A stretch of 64,000 nt of DNA from Psychromonas ossibalaenae ATCC BAA-1528 (GCF_000381745.1 NZ_KB906972.1:62001-126000); one strand, 5' to 3'; positions 27,152 to 39,934 are shown, numbered from the stretch's first letter. Notes: generated by a model not told the origin, from the sequence alone. Made by a program: numbers and translations.

Positions 27152-27580
27152 ATGGCTAAAAAAGTACAAGCATATATCAAGCTGCAAGTTTCAGCTGGTA
27201 TGGCAAACCCGTCACCACCAGTTGGTCCAGCTCTTGGTCAACACGGTGTTAACATCATGGAATTCTGTAAAGCATTCAATGCAAAAACAGATTCAGTTGA
27301 AAAAGGCGCTCCAGTACCTGTAGTAATTACAGTTTATTCTGATCGTTCTTTCACTTTCGAAACTAAGACTCCACCTGCATCTTACTTACTTAAGAAAGCT
27401 GCTGGTATCAAGTCTGGTTCTGGCGTTCCTAATAAAGATAAAGTTGGTAAAGTTACTGTTGCTCAACTTGAAGAAATCGCTAAAACGAAAGAAGTTGATT
27501 TAACAGGTGCCGATCTTGATGCGATGGTACGTTGTATTGCGGGTTCTGCTCGTTCTATGGGTCTGGAAGTAGAGGGTTAA
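27152..27580 (+). CDS. rplK: 50S ribosomal protein L11
   Basis: L11 forms the GTPase-associated centre with L10 and L7/L12 and is needed for RelA activation. The 142-residue sequence is canonical: [37 protein letters not shown] and the C-terminal RNA-binding part [25 protein letters not shown] (two parts). Strong codon bias fits high expression. It overlaps nothing; rplA follows after 4 bp. Confidence 0.99.
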   Translation: MAKKVQAYIKLQVSAGMANPSPPVGPALGQHGVNIMEFCKAFNAKTDSVEKGAPVPVVITVYSDRSFTFETKTPPASYLLKKAAGIKSGSGVPNKDKVGKVTVAQLEEIAKTKEVDLTGADLDAMVRCIAGSARSMGLEVEG

Positions 27581-27584
27581 TACA

Positions 27585-28289
27585 ATGGCTAAATTATCTA
27601 AACGCATGAAAGCGGTACGTGACACTGTAGACGCTACTAAAGAATACGAAATCAACGAAGCTGTTGCTCTTCTTCAAAAACTAGCAACTGCTAAATTCAA
27701 CGAAAGTGTTGATGTTTCAGTTAACCTAGGTGTTGATTCTCGTCGTAGTGATCAAAACGTACGTGGTGCGACTGTATTACCACACGGTACTGGTCGTGAA
27801 GTTCGTGTTGCTGTATTCACACAAGGCGCTAACGCTGAAAAAGCGAAAGAAGCTGGTGCGGATATCGTAGGTATGGACGATCTTGCTGCACAAGTTAAAG
27901 CGGGCGAAATGAACTTTGACGTTGTAATTGCATCACCAGACGCTATGCGTGTTGTTGGTCAATTAGGTCAAATCTTAGGTCCACGCGGCCTAATGCCTAA
28001 CCCGAAAGTTGGAACTGTAACACCTGACGTAGCAACAGCAGTTAAAAATGCTAAAGCAGGTCAAGTACGTTACCGTAACGACAAGAATGGTATTATCCAT
28101 TCTACAATCGGCAAAGCATCATTCTCTGCTGAGCAAATCCAAGAAAACCTAGAAGCACTTTTAGTTGCGCTTAAAAAAGCAAAACCATCAGGCGCTAAAG
28201 GCGTATTTTTGAAAAAAGTTTCTCTATCTACAACTATGGGTGCTGGTGTTAAAATCGACCAGGCATCTTTAAACACTGTAGTAGCGTAA
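27585..28289 (+). CDS. rplA: 50S ribosomal protein L1
   Basis: L1 binds 23S rRNA at the E-site stalk and represses the rplKA mRNA. The 234-residue sequence is canonical, with [33 protein letters not shown] and [19 protein letters not shown]. It follows rplK after 4 bp and precedes the L10 leader. Confidence 0.99.
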   Translation: MAKLSKRMKAVRDTVDATKEYEINEAVALLQKLATAKFNESVDVSVNLGVDSRRSDQNVRGATVLPHGTGREVRVAVFTQGANAEKAKEAGADIVGMDDLAAQVKAGEMNFDVVIASPDAMRVVGQLGQILGPRGLMPNPKVGTVTPDVATAVKNAKAGQVRYRNDKNGIIHSTIGKASFSAEQIQENLEALLVALKKAKPSGAKGVFLKKVSLSTTMGAGVKIDQASLNTVVA

Positions 28290-28384
28290 TTTTTAGTTAA
28301 GCGTTAAACGCTTAGCGATACCCAGACTGATTGAATATATATCGAACAGTTTGAGTATACAAGGTCGTAAATTTTCTGTATAAT

Positions 28385-28580
28385 TTGCGGCCTTACTTTG
28401 GAGGGCCTTAGGTCCCTTCCGAGACCGTAGGTGCGGTACATTTGTATTTGCTTAATTTCCTACGTAGATGGTGCCGGACCCCAGACAGAATTATTCTACC
28501 TGGATCCGATTACCGAAATAGTGCCTCATCATTATAGATGAGGGTGTTTATCTAGGGTAAAACCTAGTGTAATCCAGGAG
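28385..28580 (+). ncRNA. L10 leader (autoregulatory structure of rplJL)
   Basis: The roughly 200-nt region between rplA and rplJ is highly structured: GGAGGGCCTTAGGTCCC and CCGAGACCGTAGGTGCGG, then CTACGTAGATGGTGCCGGACC and ATCCAGGAG before the ATG. By position and sequence it corresponds to the L10(L12)4-binding leader that controls rplJL translation. A TATAAT (28379-28384) just upstream may be the -10 of an internal promoter, as E. coli has one here; I see no convincing -35. Confidence 0.75.
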
Positions 28581-28589
28581 TAAAACCAA

Positions 28590-29093
28590 ATGGCATTAAG
28601 ACTCGAAGACAAGCAAGCAATTGTCGCTGAAGTCAATGTAGCTGCTACAGCTGCTCTGTCTGCTGTTGTAGCCGATTCACGCGGCGTAACAGTTGGTGCA
28701 ATGACTGAACTTCGTGCGCAAGCACGTGCTAACAATGTTTACCTACGTGTTGTACGTAATACATTAGCGCGTCGTGCACTTGAAGGTACTGACTTTGCAT
28801 GTCTAACAGAGACGTTTACCGGTCCTACTATCCTTGCATTTTCAAACGAACATCCAGGTGCTGCTGCGCGTCTTTTAAAAGACTTCGCTAAAGCAAATGA
28901 AACGTTTGAAATCAAAGGACTAGCATTTGAGGGTGAATTCATTGAAGCCGCTCAAGTTGACCGTCTAGCGACACTACCGACATACGACGAAGCAATTGCG
29001 AAACTGATGGCTACTATGAAAGAAGCTGCAGCTGGCAAACTTGTACGTACTCTGGCTGCAATTCGCGACCAGAAAGAAGAATCTGCAGCATAA
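28590..29093 (+). CDS. rplJ: 50S ribosomal protein L10
   Basis: L10 anchors the L7/L12 dimers on the ribosome. The 167-residue product is typical: [50 protein letters not shown], and a C-terminal helix that binds L7/L12. It is preceded by CCAGGAG and by the structured leader. Confidence 0.99.
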   Translation: MALRLEDKQAIVAEVNVAATAALSAVVADSRGVTVGAMTELRAQARANNVYLRVVRNTLARRALEGTDFACLTETFTGPTILAFSNEHPGAAARLLKDFAKANETFEIKGLAFEGEFIEAAQVDRLATLPTYDEAIAKLMATMKEAAAGKLVRTLAAIRDQKEESAA

Positions 29094-29134
29094 TCGCTGT
29101 AATACTATTTAATTTTATTAATAGGAATTGACTC

Positions 29135-29500
29135 ATGTCTCTTACTAAAGACCAAATCATTGAAGCAGTTGCTGAATTATCAGTAATGGAAGTTGTTGAA
29201 CTAATCGAAGCAATGGAAGAAAAATTCGGCGTATCTGCAGCTGCTGCTGTAGCTGCTGGCCCAGCTGCTGGCGAAGCTGCTGAAGAGCAAACTGAATTTG
29301 ACGTTGTAATGACTGCATTCGGTGACAACAAAGTTAAAGCTATCAAAGCTGTTCGTGGCGCTACAGGTCTAGGCCTTAAAGAAGCTAAAGCTGCAGTTGA
29401 AGCTTGCCCAACAGTAATCAAAGAAGCTGCTTCTAAAGAAGAAGCAGAAGCTCTTAAAGCTGAACTAGAAGAAATCGGCGCTACTGTTGAACTTAAATAA
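29135..29500 (+). CDS. rplL: 50S ribosomal protein L7/L12
   Basis: The multi-copy stalk protein that recruits translational GTPases. The 121-residue layout is standard: an N-terminal dimerisation domain ([20 protein letters not shown]), an Ala/Gly hinge, and the C-terminal domain ([21 protein letters not shown]). AGGAATTG precedes the ATG. Confidence 0.99.
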   Translation: MSLTKDQIIEAVAELSVMEVVELIEAMEEKFGVSAAAAVAAGPAAGEAAEEQTEFDVVMTAFGDNKVKAIKAVRGATGLGLKEAKAAVEACPTVIKEAASKEEAEALKAELEEIGATVELK

Positions 29501-29538
29501 GTTATAATCTATAACTTATTAGCCATGTAAATGGCATC

Positions 29539-29569
29539 GGCTGGTGATTATTTAATCACCGGCCTTTTT
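29539..29569 (+). terminator. rplL-rpoB attenuator
   Basis: GGCTGGTGATT / AATCACCGGCC followed by five T. It lies 38 bp after rplL and 170 bp before rpoB, the place of the partial terminator that reduces rpoBC relative to rplJL in E. coli. A second long hairpin (CCGTAA...TTACGG, 29583-29607) follows, where E. coli has an RNase III site (analogy). Confidence 0.8.
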
Positions 29570-29738
29570 GCGCTATAGGATTCCGTAATTTTTCATTATT
29601 TTTTACGGTATCGGACACTAAAGGTGATGTTATATAACGCATCATTAACACCAAAATAATGTTCGCCGTTGTCGAACAATGAAGACCTAATAATAGGTCA
29701 GACAGCTATGATCACTTATCAGCGAGCAAAGGAACCAC

Positions 29739-32700
29739 ATGGGTTACTCTTATACTGAGAAAAAACGTATTCGTAAGGATTTTGGGAAACGTCCGCAAGT
29801 AATGGAAAAACCATACTTGCTGTCGATTCAGCTAGATTCATTCAAACGATTCATTGAAATCGATTTAACTGGAGAAGTTGGTCTAGAAGCTGCGTTCCGT
29901 AGTATCTTCCCTATCGCCAGTTATTCAGGCACATCAGAATTACAATATGTCAGCTACCGCCTAGGTGAGCCGGTGTTTGATGTAAAAGAATGCCAAATCC
30001 GTGGAGTAACATACTCTGCTTCATTACGCGTTAAATTACGTCTTGTTATTTATGATCGTGATGCACCAGCAGGCACGGTGAAAGATATTCGCGAACAAGA
30101 AGTATACATGGGTGAAATGCCGCTCATGACTGAAAACGGTACTTTTGTAATCAATGGTACTGAGCGTGTTATCGTTTCTCAATTACACCGTTCACCTGGT
30201 GTTTTCTTCGATCACGATAAAGGTAAAACGCATAGTTCAGGTAAAGTTCTTTATAACGCACGTGTAATTCCGTACCGTGGTTCTTGGTTAGACTTTGAGT
30301 TTGATCCTAAAGATAACCTGTTTGTTCGTATTGACCGTCGTCGTAAACTGCCGGCAACTATCATGCTGCGCGCGCTAGAATACACGACACAAGAAATTCT
30401 AGAGATCTTCTTTGATACAACTAAGTTTGAAATCAAAGACGGTACTATTTCAATGGCGCTGATTGCCGATCGTTTACGTGGTGAAACTGCGTCATTCGAT
30501 ATCGCCGGCAATGGTAAAGTGTATGTTGAGCAGGGACGTCGTGTGACAGCCCGCCATATTCGCCAGCTTGAAAAAGACGGTGTTACTTCGCTTGAAGTGC
30601 CGCTTGAATACCTTGAAGGTAAAGTTATTGCGAAAGATTACATCAGTGAAGAAACTGGTGAAATCATCGTTAACGCAAATGATCAGTTAACGCTTGAGCT
30701 TTTAGCTGAACTTTCACAGTCTGGTATTAAAGAATTTGAAGTTATTTACACCAATGAACTTGATTGTGGTTCATTCATTTCTGATACATTACGTGTTGAT
30801 TCATCAACTAACCGCCTTGAAGCACTAGTTGAAATCTACCGCATGATGCGCCCGGGCGAGCCGCCGACAAAAGATGCTGCAGAAGGTTTATTCCAGAACC
30901 TGTTCTTCGCAGAAGAACGTTATGACCTGTCTAAAGTAGGTCGTATGAAGTTCAACCGTCGTGTAGATATCGAAGGTGACGAAGGTCCTGGTATCTTATC
31001 TAACGATGATATCCTAAGTGTAATGAAAACACTGATCGATATTCGTAACGGTAACGGTATCGTTGATGATATCGATCATCTTGGTAACCGTCGTATCCGT
31101 TGTGTTGGTGAAATGGCTGAAAACCAATTCCGTGTTGGTTTAGTACGTGTAGAACGTGCTGTTAAAGAGCGTTTATCTCTTGGTGATCTTGATGCAACTA
31201 TGCCTCAGGATCTGATCAATGCAAAACCTATTTCAGCTGCTGTTAAAGAGTTCTTTGGTTCTTCACAACTGTCTCAGTTTATGGATCAGAATAACCCGCT
31301 TTCAGAAGTTACTCATAAACGTCGTATCTCAGCGTTAGGCCCGGGTGGTTTAACACGTGAACGTGCAGGCTTTGAAGTGCGAGATGTTCACGCAACTCAC
31401 TATGGTCGTTTATGTCCAATCGAAACGCCAGAGGGACCAAACATCGGTCTGATCAACTCACTGGCTACTTTCTCTCGTACAAATGATTACGGTTTCTTAG
31501 AAACACCTTACCGTAAAGTAGAAGATGGCAAACCAACTGAACAAGTTGAATATCTGTCTGCAATCGAAGAAGGTACATTCGTTATCGCACAGGCATCTGC
31601 AAGTGTTGATGAAAATGGTTTCCTAAACGAAGAGATGATTCCTTGTCGTCATAAAGGTGAAACAACCTTTATGAGTCCGGCTGATATCGATTACATGGAT
31701 GTGTCTCCACAGCAGATTATCTCTGTTGCAGCGTCACTTATCCCGTTCCTAGAACACGATGATGCTAACCGTGCCTTAATGGGTGCGAACATGCAGCGTC
31801 AAGCAGTTCCTACTTTACGTGCTGACAAACCGCTTGTTGGTACTGGTATCGAACGTCGTCTTGCAATCGATTCTGGTGTAACAATTATCGCTAAGCGCGG
31901 TGGTGTAATTGATTACGTAGATGCGTCTCGTATCGTTGTAAAAGTTGATGATGCAGAGCTGCTTCCTGGTGAAGCTGGTATCGATATCTACAACTTAACT
32001 AAATACACTCGTTCAAATCAGAATACTTGTATTAACCAGAAACCTACGTGTAAACCAGGCGAGCCGATTGTTAAAGGCGATGTACTGGCAGACGGCCCGT
32101 CAACTGATATGGGTGATCTGGCACTAGGCCAAAACATGAAGATTGCCTTCATGCCTTGGAATGGTTACAACTTCGAGGATTCAATCCTTATTTCTGAGCG
32201 TGTTTCGCAGGAAGATCGTTTCACTACGATCCATATCCAGGAGTTCTCGTGTGTAGCACGAGAAACTAAACTGGGCAGTGAAGAAATTTCTGCTGATATC
32301 CCTAACGTTGGTGAAGCAGCGCTAAGCAAACTAGATGAATCTGGTATTGTTTACGTTGGTGCTGAAGTTAAGCCTGGCGATATCCTAGTTGGTAAAGTGA
32401 CACCTAAAGGTGAAACACAACTGACTCCAGAAGAAAAACTATTACGTGCAATCTTCGGTGAGAAAGCGTCTGATGTGAAAGACAGCTCTCTACGTGTATC
32501 TAACTCTACTTACGCAACGGTAATTGACGTTCAAGTCTTTACTCGTGACGGCGTAGAAAAAGATAAACGTGCACTTGAAATCGAAGAGATGCAGCTTAAA
32601 GCCGCTAAGAAAGATCTGACAGAGAAGTTCCAGATCCTAGAAAACGCAATTTACGAAAAAGCGTTGAATATTCTTATCGGTGCTGGTCAAGATGAAGCTC

Positions 32701-33776
32701 GTCTACTGCAGATGCCTCGTGCACAGTGGTTAGAAGTGATCATCGATGATGAAACTAAACAGTCTCATTTAGACCAAATCGTTGCGCAATATGATGAAAT
32801 CAAAGCAGATTACGACAAAGAGTTCGATCTTAAGCGTCGTAAAATCACTCAAGGTGATGATCTGGCTCCTGGTGTTCAGAAGATTGTTAAAGTTTATTTA
32901 GCTGTTCGTCGTCGCCTGCAGCCTGGTGATAAAATGGCCGGTCGTCACGGTAACAAAGGTGTTATCTCTAACATCGTTCCTGTTGAAGATATGCCTCACG
33001 ATGAATTTGGTGTTCCTGTTGATATCGTACTTAACCCGCTGGGTGTACCGTCACGTATGAACATCGGTCAGATTCTTGAAACACATCTAGGCCTTGCTTG
33101 TAAAGGTGTTGGTGAGAAACTTGAACGTATGATCAAAGATCAGCGTGAAGTGGAACTGCCAAAAGTACGTGAATTTGTACAGAAAATGTATTCATTCGGT
33201 GATGCACCTTGTCATGTTGACTTAAATGACTTTGATGATGAAGCTGTATTACGTCTGGCTAAAAACCTTTACAAAGGTTTACCAATCGCAACGCCTGCGT
33301 TCGATGGTGCTTACGAGTCTGAAATCCGTGAACTATTACGTTTAGCTGATCTGCCTGAATCTGGTCAATTACAGTTAACTGACGGCCGTACAGGTCTGCA
33401 GTTTGAACGTCCAGTAACTGTTGGTTACATGTACATGCTGAAACTGAATCACTTAGTTGATGACAAAATGCATGCTCGTTCAACGGGTTCTTACAGTCTA
33501 GTTACACAGCAGCCGCTTGGTGGTAAAGCTCAGTTCGGTGGACAGCGTTTCGGTGAGATGGAAGTATGGGCACTAGAAGCTTACGGTGCTGCTTACACGC
33601 TTCAAGAAATGCTTACTGTTAAGTCAGATGATGTTAACGGTCGTACTAAGATGTATAAAAACATCGTAGACGGCGACCATAGAATGGAGCCGGGCATGCC
33701 GGAATCATTCAACGTATTGTTGAAAGAGATCCGTTCATTAAGCATCAACATCGAGCTAGATGAAGAAAATAACTAA
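29739..33776 (+). CDS. rpoB: DNA-directed RNA polymerase subunit beta
   Basis: The 1345-residue beta subunit is canonical from [20 protein letters not shown] to [13 protein letters not shown]. The rifampicin-binding segment ([39 protein letters not shown]) carries the sensitive-type residues. Active-site elements are present, such as the lysines of [15 protein letters not shown]. Length is close to E. coli (1342). Confidence 0.99.
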   Translation: MGYSYTEKKRIRKDFGKRPQVMEKPYLLSIQLDSFKRFIEIDLTGEVGLEAAFRSIFPIASYSGTSELQYVSYRLGEPVFDVKECQIRGVTYSASLRVKLRLVIYDRDAPAGTVKDIREQEVYMGEMPLMTENGTFVINGTERVIVSQLHRSPGVFFDHDKGKTHSSGKVLYNARVIPYRGSWLDFEFDPKDNLFVRIDRRRKLPATIMLRALEYTTQEILEIFFDTTKFEIKDGTISMALIADRLRGETASFDIAGNGKVYVEQGRRVTARHIRQLEKDGVTSLEVPLEYLEGKVIAKDYISEETGEIIVNANDQLTLELLAELSQSGIKEFEVIYTNELDCGSFISDTLRVDSSTNRLEALVEIYRMMRPGEPPTKDAAEGLFQNLFFAEERYDLSKVGRMKFNRRVDIEGDEGPGILSNDDILSVMKTLIDIRNGNGIVDDIDHLGNRRIRCVGEMAENQFRVGLVRVERAVKERLSLGDLDATMPQDLINAKPISAAVKEFFGSSQLSQFMDQNNPLSEVTHKRRISALGPGGLTRERAGFEVRDVHATHYGRLCPIETPEGPNIGLINSLATFSRTNDYGFLETPYRKVEDGKPTEQVEYLSAIEEGTFVIAQASASVDENGFLNEEMIPCRHKGETTFMSPADIDYMDVSPQQIISVAASLIPFLEHDDANRALMGANMQRQAVPTLRADKPLVGTGIERRLAIDSGVTIIAKRGGVIDYVDASRIVVKVDDAELLPGEAGIDIYNLTKYTRSNQNTCINQKPTCKPGEPIVKGDVLADGPSTDMGDLALGQNMKIAFMPWNGYNFEDSILISERVSQEDRFTTIHIQEFSCVARETKLGSEEISADIPNVGEAALSKLDESGIVYVGAEVKPGDILVGKVTPKGETQLTPEEKLLRAIFGEKASDVKDSSLRVSNSTYATVIDVQVFTRDGVEKDKRALEIEEMQLKAAKKDLTEKFQILENAIYEKALNILIGAGQDEARLLQMPRAQWLEVIIDDETKQSHLDQIVAQYDEIKADYDKEFDLKRRKITQGDDLAPGVQKIVKVYLAVRRRLQPGDKMAGRHGNKGVISNIVPVEDMPHDEFGVPVDIVLNPLGVPSRMNIGQILETHLGLACKGVGEKLERMIKDQREVELPKVREFVQKMYSFGDAPCHVDLNDFDDEAVLRLAKNLYKGLPIATPAFDGAYESEIRELLRLADLPESGQLQLTDGRTGLQFERPVTVGYMYMLKLNHLVDDKMHARSTGSYSLVTQQPLGGKAQFGGQRFGEMEVWALEAYGAAYTLQEMLTVKSDDVNGRTKMYKNIVDGDHRMEPGMPESFNVLLKEIRSLSINIELDEENN

Positions 33777-33849
33777 GCGTTAAGCTGAAGTGAATATGTG
33801 GCGTTCTGAATATCAGGACGCCTAGTTTTAACTCCTATGGGAGAGTAGC

Positions 33850-36800
33850 GTGAAAGACTTATTAAAGTTTTTAAAGCAGCAAAATAAAACCAAAGAATTT
33901 GATGGTATCAAAATTGGTTTAGCATCACCTGAAATGATCCGTTCATGGTCATTTGGTGAGGTGAAAAAACCTGAAACAATTAACTACCGTACATTTAAAC
34001 CAGAACGTGAAGGTCTTTTCTGTGCGCGTATCTTTGGCCCGATCAAAGATTACGAATGTTTATGTGGTAAATACAAACGCCTTAAACATCGTGGTGTTAT
34101 TTGTGAAAAATGTGGTGTTGAGGTAACTCAATCTAAAGTTCGTCGTGATCGTATGGGTCATATCGAATTAGCATCACCTGTTGCTCACATCTGGTTCCTT
34201 AAATCACTTCCGTCTCGTATCGGCTTAATGCTGGATATGACGTTACGTGATATTGAACGTATCCTATATTTTGAATCTTTCGTGGTTGTTGAACCAGGAA
34301 TGACTGATCTTGAGCGCCGCCAGATTCTTCTTGAAGAAGAATACTTAGACATGCTTGAGCAGTGGGGCGATGAGTTTGAAGCACTAATGGGTGCTGAAGC
34401 GGTATTTGCTCTATTAAAACAGCTTGATCTTGATCACGAAATTTCAGCTATGCGTGAAGAGTTAGGTACAACTAATTCTGAAACTAAACGTAAAAAACTG
34501 ACTAAACGTCTGAAACTGGTTGAATCTTTCCACCAGTCATCAAACAAACCTGAGTGGATGATCTTAACTGTATTACCAGTTCTGCCGCCGGATTTACGTC
34601 CTCTAGTACCACTAGACGGCGGACGTTTTGCGACATCTGATCTAAATGATTTATACCGTCGTGTTATTAACCGTAATAACCGTCTAAAACGTCTATTAGA
34701 CTTAGCTGCACCGGATATCATCGTACGTAATGAAAAACGTATGTTACAAGAGTCTGTGGATGCATTATTAGATAACGGCCGTCGTGGACGCGCAATTACC
34801 GGTTCTAATAAGCGCCCTCTGAAATCTCTTGCAGATATGATCAAAGGTAAGCAGGGGCGTTTCCGTCAGAATCTACTAGGTAAACGTGTAGATTATTCTG
34901 GTCGTTCTGTAATTACAGTTGGACCAACGCTGCGTTTACACCAGTGTGGTCTTCCTAAGAAAATGGCACTTGAACTATTCAAGCCGTTTGTTTACGGAAA
35001 ATTAGAAGCATTAGGTCTTGCGACTACGATTAAAGCAGCTAAGAAACTGGTTGACCGCGAAGGCGGTGAAGTTTGGGATATCCTTGAAGGTGTTATCCGT
35101 GAACATCCGGTACTGCTTAACCGTGCACCAACACTGCACAGACTGGGTATCCAGGCATTCGAACCAGTACTAATCGAAGGTAAAGCGATTCAGCTTCACC
35201 CGCTGGTATGTGCGGCATACAACGCCGATTTCGATGGTGACCAAATGGCGGTACACGTACCGTTAACAATCGAAGCACAGCTTGAAGCCCGTACACTGAT
35301 GATGTCTACGAACAATATCTTATCACCTGCAAATGGTGAGCCGATTATCGTTCCTTCTCAAGATGTTGTACTTGGCCTTTATTACATGACTCGCTCTAAG
35401 ATCAATGCTAAAGGCGAAGGCATGTATTTCCAGAATGCTAAAGAAGCAGAAAAAGCGTACCGTGCCGGTGCGGTTGATCTGCAGGCAATTGTTAAAGTAC
35501 GTATGACTCAAGTTCATATTGCTGATGATAAGAGCCGTACTTCTACAACTGAACTTGTTGAAACAACAGTTGGTCGTGCAATCTTGTCACTGATCATGCC
35601 TGAAGGTTTACCGTTTGAACATGTTGATTTAAACATGGGCAAAAAGGCAATCTCAAATGCATTGAATGCTTGTTACCGTCTACTGGGTATTAAAGATACC
35701 GTAGTTTTCGCTGACCAGTTAATGTACACAGGTTTTGAATATGCAACATTGTCAGGTGCTTCTGTAGGCATCGACGATATGGTTATTCCGGATGCTAAGA
35801 AAACCTTAGTTGAAGCTGCTGAAGCTGAAGTTTCTGAAATTTCTGAACAGTTCCAGGCTGGTCTGGTAACCGCTGGTGAGCGCTACAACAAAGTAATCGA
35901 TATCTGGGCAAGTGCCAATGAGCAGGTTGCTAAAGCGATGATGGAAAACCTTTCTAAAGACACTGTTCTTACAAGTAAAGGTGAAGAAGTTCAGCAGGAC
36001 TCGTTTAACAGCGTATATATGATGGCCGATTCGGGCGCACGTGGTAGTGCCGCTCAGATTCGTCAGCTGGCTGGTATGCGTGGTCTGATGGCTAAGCCGG
36101 ACGGCTCAATCATCGAAACACCAATCGTAGCTAACTTCCGTGAAGGTCTGAACGTACTTCAGTACTTCATCTCAACGCACGGTGCGCGTAAAGGTCTTGC
36201 CGATACAGCACTTAAAACAGCAAACTCGGGTTACCTGACTCGTCGTCTTGTTGATATTGCGCAGGATTTAGTTATCACAGAAGAAGATTGTGGTAGTGAA
36301 GAAGGTCTGTTAGTAACACCGCTTATCCAAGGTGGTGATATTGTTGAACCGCTTCGTGAACGTGTTCTTGGTCGTGTTGTTGCACAAGATGTGATTAAAC
36401 CTGGTACTAAAAACGAAGTATTGTTTGCACGTAATACACTGCTTGATGAAAAACTATGTGATCTTATTGAAGAAGCATCAGTTGATCAGGTATGGGTTCG
36501 TTCTGTTATTACTTGTAAAACTGACTTCGGTGCTTGTGCACAGTGTTACGGTCGTGATCTTGCTCGTGGTCATATGGTTGGTCAGGGTGAAGCAATCGGT
36601 GTTATGGCTGCACAGTCAATCGGTGAGCCTGGAACACAGCTGACAATGCGTACGTTCCACATCGGTGGTGCCGCATCGCGTGCCGCTTCTGAGAACAGTG
36701 TACAAGTAAAAAATACTGGTAAAGTTAAACTGCACAATTCTAAGTTTGTTATTAACTCTGACGATAAAGTTGTTGTGACTTCTCGTTCTACTGAGTTAAC

Positions 36801-38070
36801 AGTTATCGATGAATTGGGTCGTACTAAAGAGAACCACAAACTGCCATATGGTGCGGTACTTGAGAAACAAGATGGTGCTGATATCACTGCTGGTGAAATT
36901 ATCGCTAACTGGGACCCGCATACACATCCAATCATCACGGAAGTGGAAGGTAAGATTGAATTCTTAGACTTTATTGAAGGCGTAACGATTACTAAACAAA
37001 CCGATGATCTGACTGGTTTATCTAGTATTGTTGTTATCGACCCGGCTCAACGTCCGAATGCAGGTAAAGAGATGCGTCCGATGGCGAAACTGGTTGATGC
37101 TAAAGGCAATGACCTGTTTATCCCTGGTACTGAAGTTGCGGCGCAATATGCACTGCCTGCAAACGCAATTGTGAGCCTGGAAGATGGTGCACAAGTACGA
37201 GTTGGTGACGCGGTTGCGCGTATTCCACAAGAAAGCTCGAAAACTCGTGATATCACGGGTGGTCTGCCGCGAGTTGCTGACTTATTCGAAGCACGTACTC
37301 CAAAAGACGCTGCAATTCTTGCAGAAGTTTCTGGTACGTTAGCGTTCGGTAAAGAGACTAAAGGTAAACGTCGTCTAGTTATTACTCAGGCGAACGGTGA
37401 AGCTTATGAAGAGATGATCCCTAAATGGCGTCACCTGAACATCTTCGAAGGTGAGAAGATTGAAAAAGGTGAGGTTATTTCAGACGGACCAGAATCTCCG
37501 CATGATATTCTTCGTTTACGTGGTATCAGCCCGGTTGCTAACTACATTACTAATGAAGTACAGGAAGTTTACCGTTTACAAGGCGTAAAAATTAATGATA
37601 AGCATATCGAAGTTATCGTTAACCAAATGCTGCGTAAAGGTACTATCACCGATGCTGGTGACTCTGCATTCCTAGTAGGTGAGCAGGCTGAAGTAGCTCG
37701 CGTTATCATTGAAAACCGCCGCTTAGAAGCGGAAGGTAAAGCAATTGCTACGTTTGATTACCAGCTGTTGGGTATTACTAAAGCATCACTTGCTACAGAA
37801 TCATTTATCTCGGCTGCATCATTCCAGGAAACTACGCGTGTTCTTACGGAAGCTGCTGTTGCAGGTAAATGTGATCAGTTACACGGCTTGAAAGAGAATG
37901 TAATTGTTGGTCGTCTGATTCCTGCAGGTACTGGTTTTGCTCATCATAAAGCTCGCGCGGCTGAGAAAGCGAAAGCACTTGAGCCTAAAGTTGAACAGCC
38001 GGTTGTAGATGTAGATGCAGCTGAACAAAACTTAGCTGATTTACTTAATGCAGTTGATTTTGGTGAGTAA
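33850..38070 (+). CDS. rpoC: DNA-directed RNA polymerase subunit beta'
   Basis: The 1406-residue catalytic subunit starts at GTG (33850) with GGGAG upstream. The N-terminal zinc site is [20 protein letters not shown]. The metal-binding loop is [16 protein letters not shown], with the three catalytic aspartates. The trigger-loop region and second zinc cluster ([19 protein letters not shown]) are intact. It lies 73 bp after rpoB. Confidence 0.99.
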   Translation: MKDLLKFLKQQNKTKEFDGIKIGLASPEMIRSWSFGEVKKPETINYRTFKPEREGLFCARIFGPIKDYECLCGKYKRLKHRGVICEKCGVEVTQSKVRRDRMGHIELASPVAHIWFLKSLPSRIGLMLDMTLRDIERILYFESFVVVEPGMTDLERRQILLEEEYLDMLEQWGDEFEALMGAEAVFALLKQLDLDHEISAMREELGTTNSETKRKKLTKRLKLVESFHQSSNKPEWMILTVLPVLPPDLRPLVPLDGGRFATSDLNDLYRRVINRNNRLKRLLDLAAPDIIVRNEKRMLQESVDALLDNGRRGRAITGSNKRPLKSLADMIKGKQGRFRQNLLGKRVDYSGRSVITVGPTLRLHQCGLPKKMALELFKPFVYGKLEALGLATTIKAAKKLVDREGGEVWDILEGVIREHPVLLNRAPTLHRLGIQAFEPVLIEGKAIQLHPLVCAAYNADFDGDQMAVHVPLTIEAQLEARTLMMSTNNILSPANGEPIIVPSQDVVLGLYYMTRSKINAKGEGMYFQNAKEAEKAYRAGAVDLQAIVKVRMTQVHIADDKSRTSTTELVETTVGRAILSLIMPEGLPFEHVDLNMGKKAISNALNACYRLLGIKDTVVFADQLMYTGFEYATLSGASVGIDDMVIPDAKKTLVEAAEAEVSEISEQFQAGLVTAGERYNKVIDIWASANEQVAKAMMENLSKDTVLTSKGEEVQQDSFNSVYMMADSGARGSAAQIRQLAGMRGLMAKPDGSIIETPIVANFREGLNVLQYFISTHGARKGLADTALKTANSGYLTRRLVDIAQDLVITEEDCGSEEGLLVTPLIQGGDIVEPLRERVLGRVVAQDVIKPGTKNEVLFARNTLLDEKLCDLIEEASVDQVWVRSVITCKTDFGACAQCYGRDLARGHMVGQGEAIGVMAAQSIGEPGTQLTMRTFHIGGAASRAASENSVQVKNTGKVKLHNSKFVINSDDKVVVTSRSTELTVIDELGRTKENHKLPYGAVLEKQDGADITAGEIIANWDPHTHPIITEVEGKIEFLDFIEGVTITKQTDDLTGLSSIVVIDPAQRPNAGKEMRPMAKLVDAKGNDLFIPGTEVAAQYALPANAIVSLEDGAQVRVGDAVARIPQESSKTRDITGGLPRVADLFEARTPKDAAILAEVSGTLAFGKETKGKRRLVITQANGEAYEEMIPKWRHLNIFEGEKIEKGEVISDGPESPHDILRLRGISPVANYITNEVQEVYRLQGVKINDKHIEVIVNQMLRKGTITDAGDSAFLVGEQAEVARVIIENRRLEAEGKAIATFDYQLLGITKASLATESFISAASFQETTRVLTEAAVAGKCDQLHGLKENVIVGRLIPAGTGFAHHKARAAEKAKALEPKVEQPVVDVDAAEQNLADLLNAVDFGE

Positions 38071-38096
38071 GGCTCGGCTTCAAAACTACTTGAACT

Positions 38097-38139
38097 TTTG
38101 TTTTCAAAATAACCAGTCTTTAAGGTTTTTTGAAAACAA
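38097..38139 (+). repeat. Long inverted repeat in the rpoC 3' untranslated region
   Basis: Arms TTGTTTTCAAAA(T)AACC and GGTTTTTTGAAAACAA pair over 16 positions with one bulge, loop AGTCTTTAA. It lies between rpoC and its terminator and is AT-rich, so it is not itself a normal terminator. Confidence 0.6.
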
Positions 38140-38195
38140 TTTAGAGAAAGTTATTTTGTAACGATTCCTAAGTAATCAAACAGACGTTTAACTAA

Positions 38196-38220
38196 AAAGG
38201 TGCCTCGGCACCTTTTTTTT
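38196..38220 (+). terminator. Intrinsic terminator of the rpoBC operon
   Basis: AAAGGTGCC / GGCACCTTT with a two-base TC gap (a four-base loop if the last pair opens), followed by about ten T. Confidence 0.93.
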
Positions 38221-38330
38221 TGTTTGTAAAACTAATTTAAATATGAATTTACATTGTTTCTCATTGATTTTTATAACATTTATTGCAGACTGCAGGTCTG
38301 TATTAAATGAATATATATTAAAGGTATTTT

Positions 38331-38720
38331 ATGAGCACGAAAAAAATAATCGCAACCGCGCATGCACCAGCTGCAATTGGTCCATATTCACAAGCTAATC
38401 AGTTAGGTAACTTAGTTTTTACATCTGGTCAGATCCCATTAGTACCTGAAACCATGGAAATTGTGGCAGGTGGTATTACAGAGCAGACTGAACAGGTGAT
38501 GCAGAATTTATTTGCGGTATTACATGAAGCAAAAGCGTCAGCAGCATCGGTAATTAAAACAACCTGTTTTATTAAAGATATGAATGACTTTAGCGCCTTT
38601 AATGAGGTTTACGCTAAGTATTTCCCTGAATCAGCACCGGCAAGATCTTGTGTTGAAGTAGCACGTTTACCAAAAGACGTGTTAGTTGAAGTTGAAGCGA
38701 TTGCTGTCAGCGAAGGTTAA
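38331..38720 (+). CDS. ridA: RidA family enamine/imine deaminase
   Basis: RidA hydrolyses reactive 2-aminoacrylate-type enamines made by PLP enzymes. The 129-residue protein has [20 protein letters not shown] (two parts), [24 protein letters not shown], and the signature [24 protein letters not shown] with the substrate-binding arginine. In many relatives ridA sits beside spoT; here it lies between rpoC and tusD with its own leader. Confidence 0.93.
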   Translation: MSTKKIIATAHAPAAIGPYSQANQLGNLVFTSGQIPLVPETMEIVAGGITEQTEQVMQNLFAVLHEAKASAASVIKTTCFIKDMNDFSAFNEVYAKYFPESAPARSCVEVARLPKDVLVEVEAIAVSEG

Positions 38721-38866
38721 TAATTGAAATTTACAGTGTAAGCTGCTAACTTAAAGCTTTTAGTCGCTAGTTTCTAGTAGTGAACTTTGCAGTTCATGGT
38801 TAGCTGTTACCTATAAACCACAAATTATGCAGGCTTATTAGCAAATTAATGATGGAGTGTTGTCTA

Positions 38867-39268
38867 ATGGATGAGCAGAAAGTTAAATTTTCCATTGTCG
38901 TTTCTGGTGCACCCTATGGTTCACAGAGCGCCAGCACAGCTTATCAGTTCTGCGCATCTGCACTGCTGGCCGGACATGAAATTAGCGGCGTATTTTTTTA
39001 TCAGGAAGGAGTGCTCAATGCCAGTCAACTGGTCAGTCCTGCAACTGATGAAATTAATCTCCCGGATTTCTGGGCCGCGCTGGCCGTACAATATAATTTT
39101 CCATTAGAGGTGTGTGTATCGGCATCACTTCGCCGCGGCGTTGTTGATCCGCAGGAAGCACAGCAGCTGTCTCTTGAGCAGTTTAATTTAAAAGCCCCCT
39201 TCGTTTTAAGCGGACTTGGACAACTGGCAGAGCTTAGTGCTCGTTGTGACCGTTTGGTACAGTTTTAG
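38867..39268 (+). CDS. tusD: Sulfurtransferase complex subunit TusD
   Basis: TusBCD relays sulfur from TusA to TusE for 2-thiouridine at the wobble position of Lys, Glu and Gln tRNAs. The 133-residue product has GAPYGSQSASTAYQFC, GVFFYQEGVLNASQ and the catalytic cysteine C83 in EVCVSASLRRGVVD. It ends with the typical CDRLVQF. I prefer the ATG at 38867, preceded by GGAG; an ATG at 38849 would add six residues. First gene of tusDCB, directly upstream of the str operon as in E. coli. Confidence 0.95.
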   Translation: MDEQKVKFSIVVSGAPYGSQSASTAYQFCASALLAGHEISGVFFYQEGVLNASQLVSPATDEINLPDFWAALAVQYNFPLEVCVSASLRRGVVDPQEAQQLSLEQFNLKAPFVLSGLGQLAELSARCDRLVQF

Positions 39269-39277
39269 GTGAGCAGT

Positions 39278-39640
39278 ATGACAGAAAAAAAAGTCGGTAT
39301 CATAAACCGGTGTTTGCCGCATGGCAGTGCTCAGGGGCGGGAGTCGTTAGATCTGACTCTGGCGATGTCAGCTTTTAACGAATCATTATCATTGTTTTTT
39401 ATCAATGACGGTGTTTATCAGCTGCTTGACGGGCATTCTCCAGAAGAAACACTGCAGAAACATTATCAGCCGTTGTTTAAAATGCTGGAAATGTATGATG
39501 TGGAAAATATTTATGTCTGCGAGGCTTCTTTGAAGCAGCGAAGTCTGAGCAGTAAAATGTTACTGATTGATGTGACTTTATTGGACAAACAAGGTCTGCA
39601 GCAGAAATTTGCACTGCAAGATCAACTACTGAGTTTCTGA
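39278..39640 (+). CDS. tusC: Sulfurtransferase complex subunit TusC
   Basis: The 120-residue partner of TusD and TusB, with the family pattern CLPHGSAQGRESLDLTLAMSA (two parts), FFINDGVYQLLDG and KMLEMYDVENIYVCEASL. The ATG at 39278 is preceded by AGGTGAG; a GTG three codons upstream is also in frame. It starts 9 bp after tusD. Confidence 0.94.
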   Translation: MTEKKVGIINRCLPHGSAQGRESLDLTLAMSAFNESLSLFFINDGVYQLLDGHSPEETLQKHYQPLFKMLEMYDVENIYVCEASLKQRSLSSKMLLIDVTLLDKQGLQQKFALQDQLLSF

Positions 39641-39643
39641 TAT

Positions 39644-39934
39644 ATGATATTACATACTGTTAAATCTTCACCTTTCCAAACACTTGCACTGCACAACTGC
39701 CTGAATCTGCTGGCCGAAGCAGATACTTTATTATTAATTGAAGATGCAGTTATTGCCTGTTGTGTCGAACATAATAATTACCAGCGACTGCAGAAACTTT
39801 CGCAGCAGGGCAGGCTAATGGTGTTAAGCGCAGATCTTGAAGCGCGCGCAGTAAATAATAATATTGGAAAAACATGTAGTTACCCTGATTTTGTCAACCT
39901 GGTCATTAAACATAAAAGCCAGCTCAGCTGGTAA
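39644..39934 (+). CDS. tusB: Sulfurtransferase complex subunit TusB
   Basis: A 96-residue subunit matching TusB: MILHTVKSSPF at the start, LLAEADTLLLIEDAVIAC in the middle, and VNLVIKHKSQLSW at the end. It follows tusC by 3 bp and completes the complex. Confidence 0.93.
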   Translation: MILHTVKSSPFQTLALHNCLNLLAEADTLLLIEDAVIACCVEHNNYQRLQKLSQQGRLMVLSADLEARAVNNNIGKTCSYPDFVNLVIKHKSQLSW

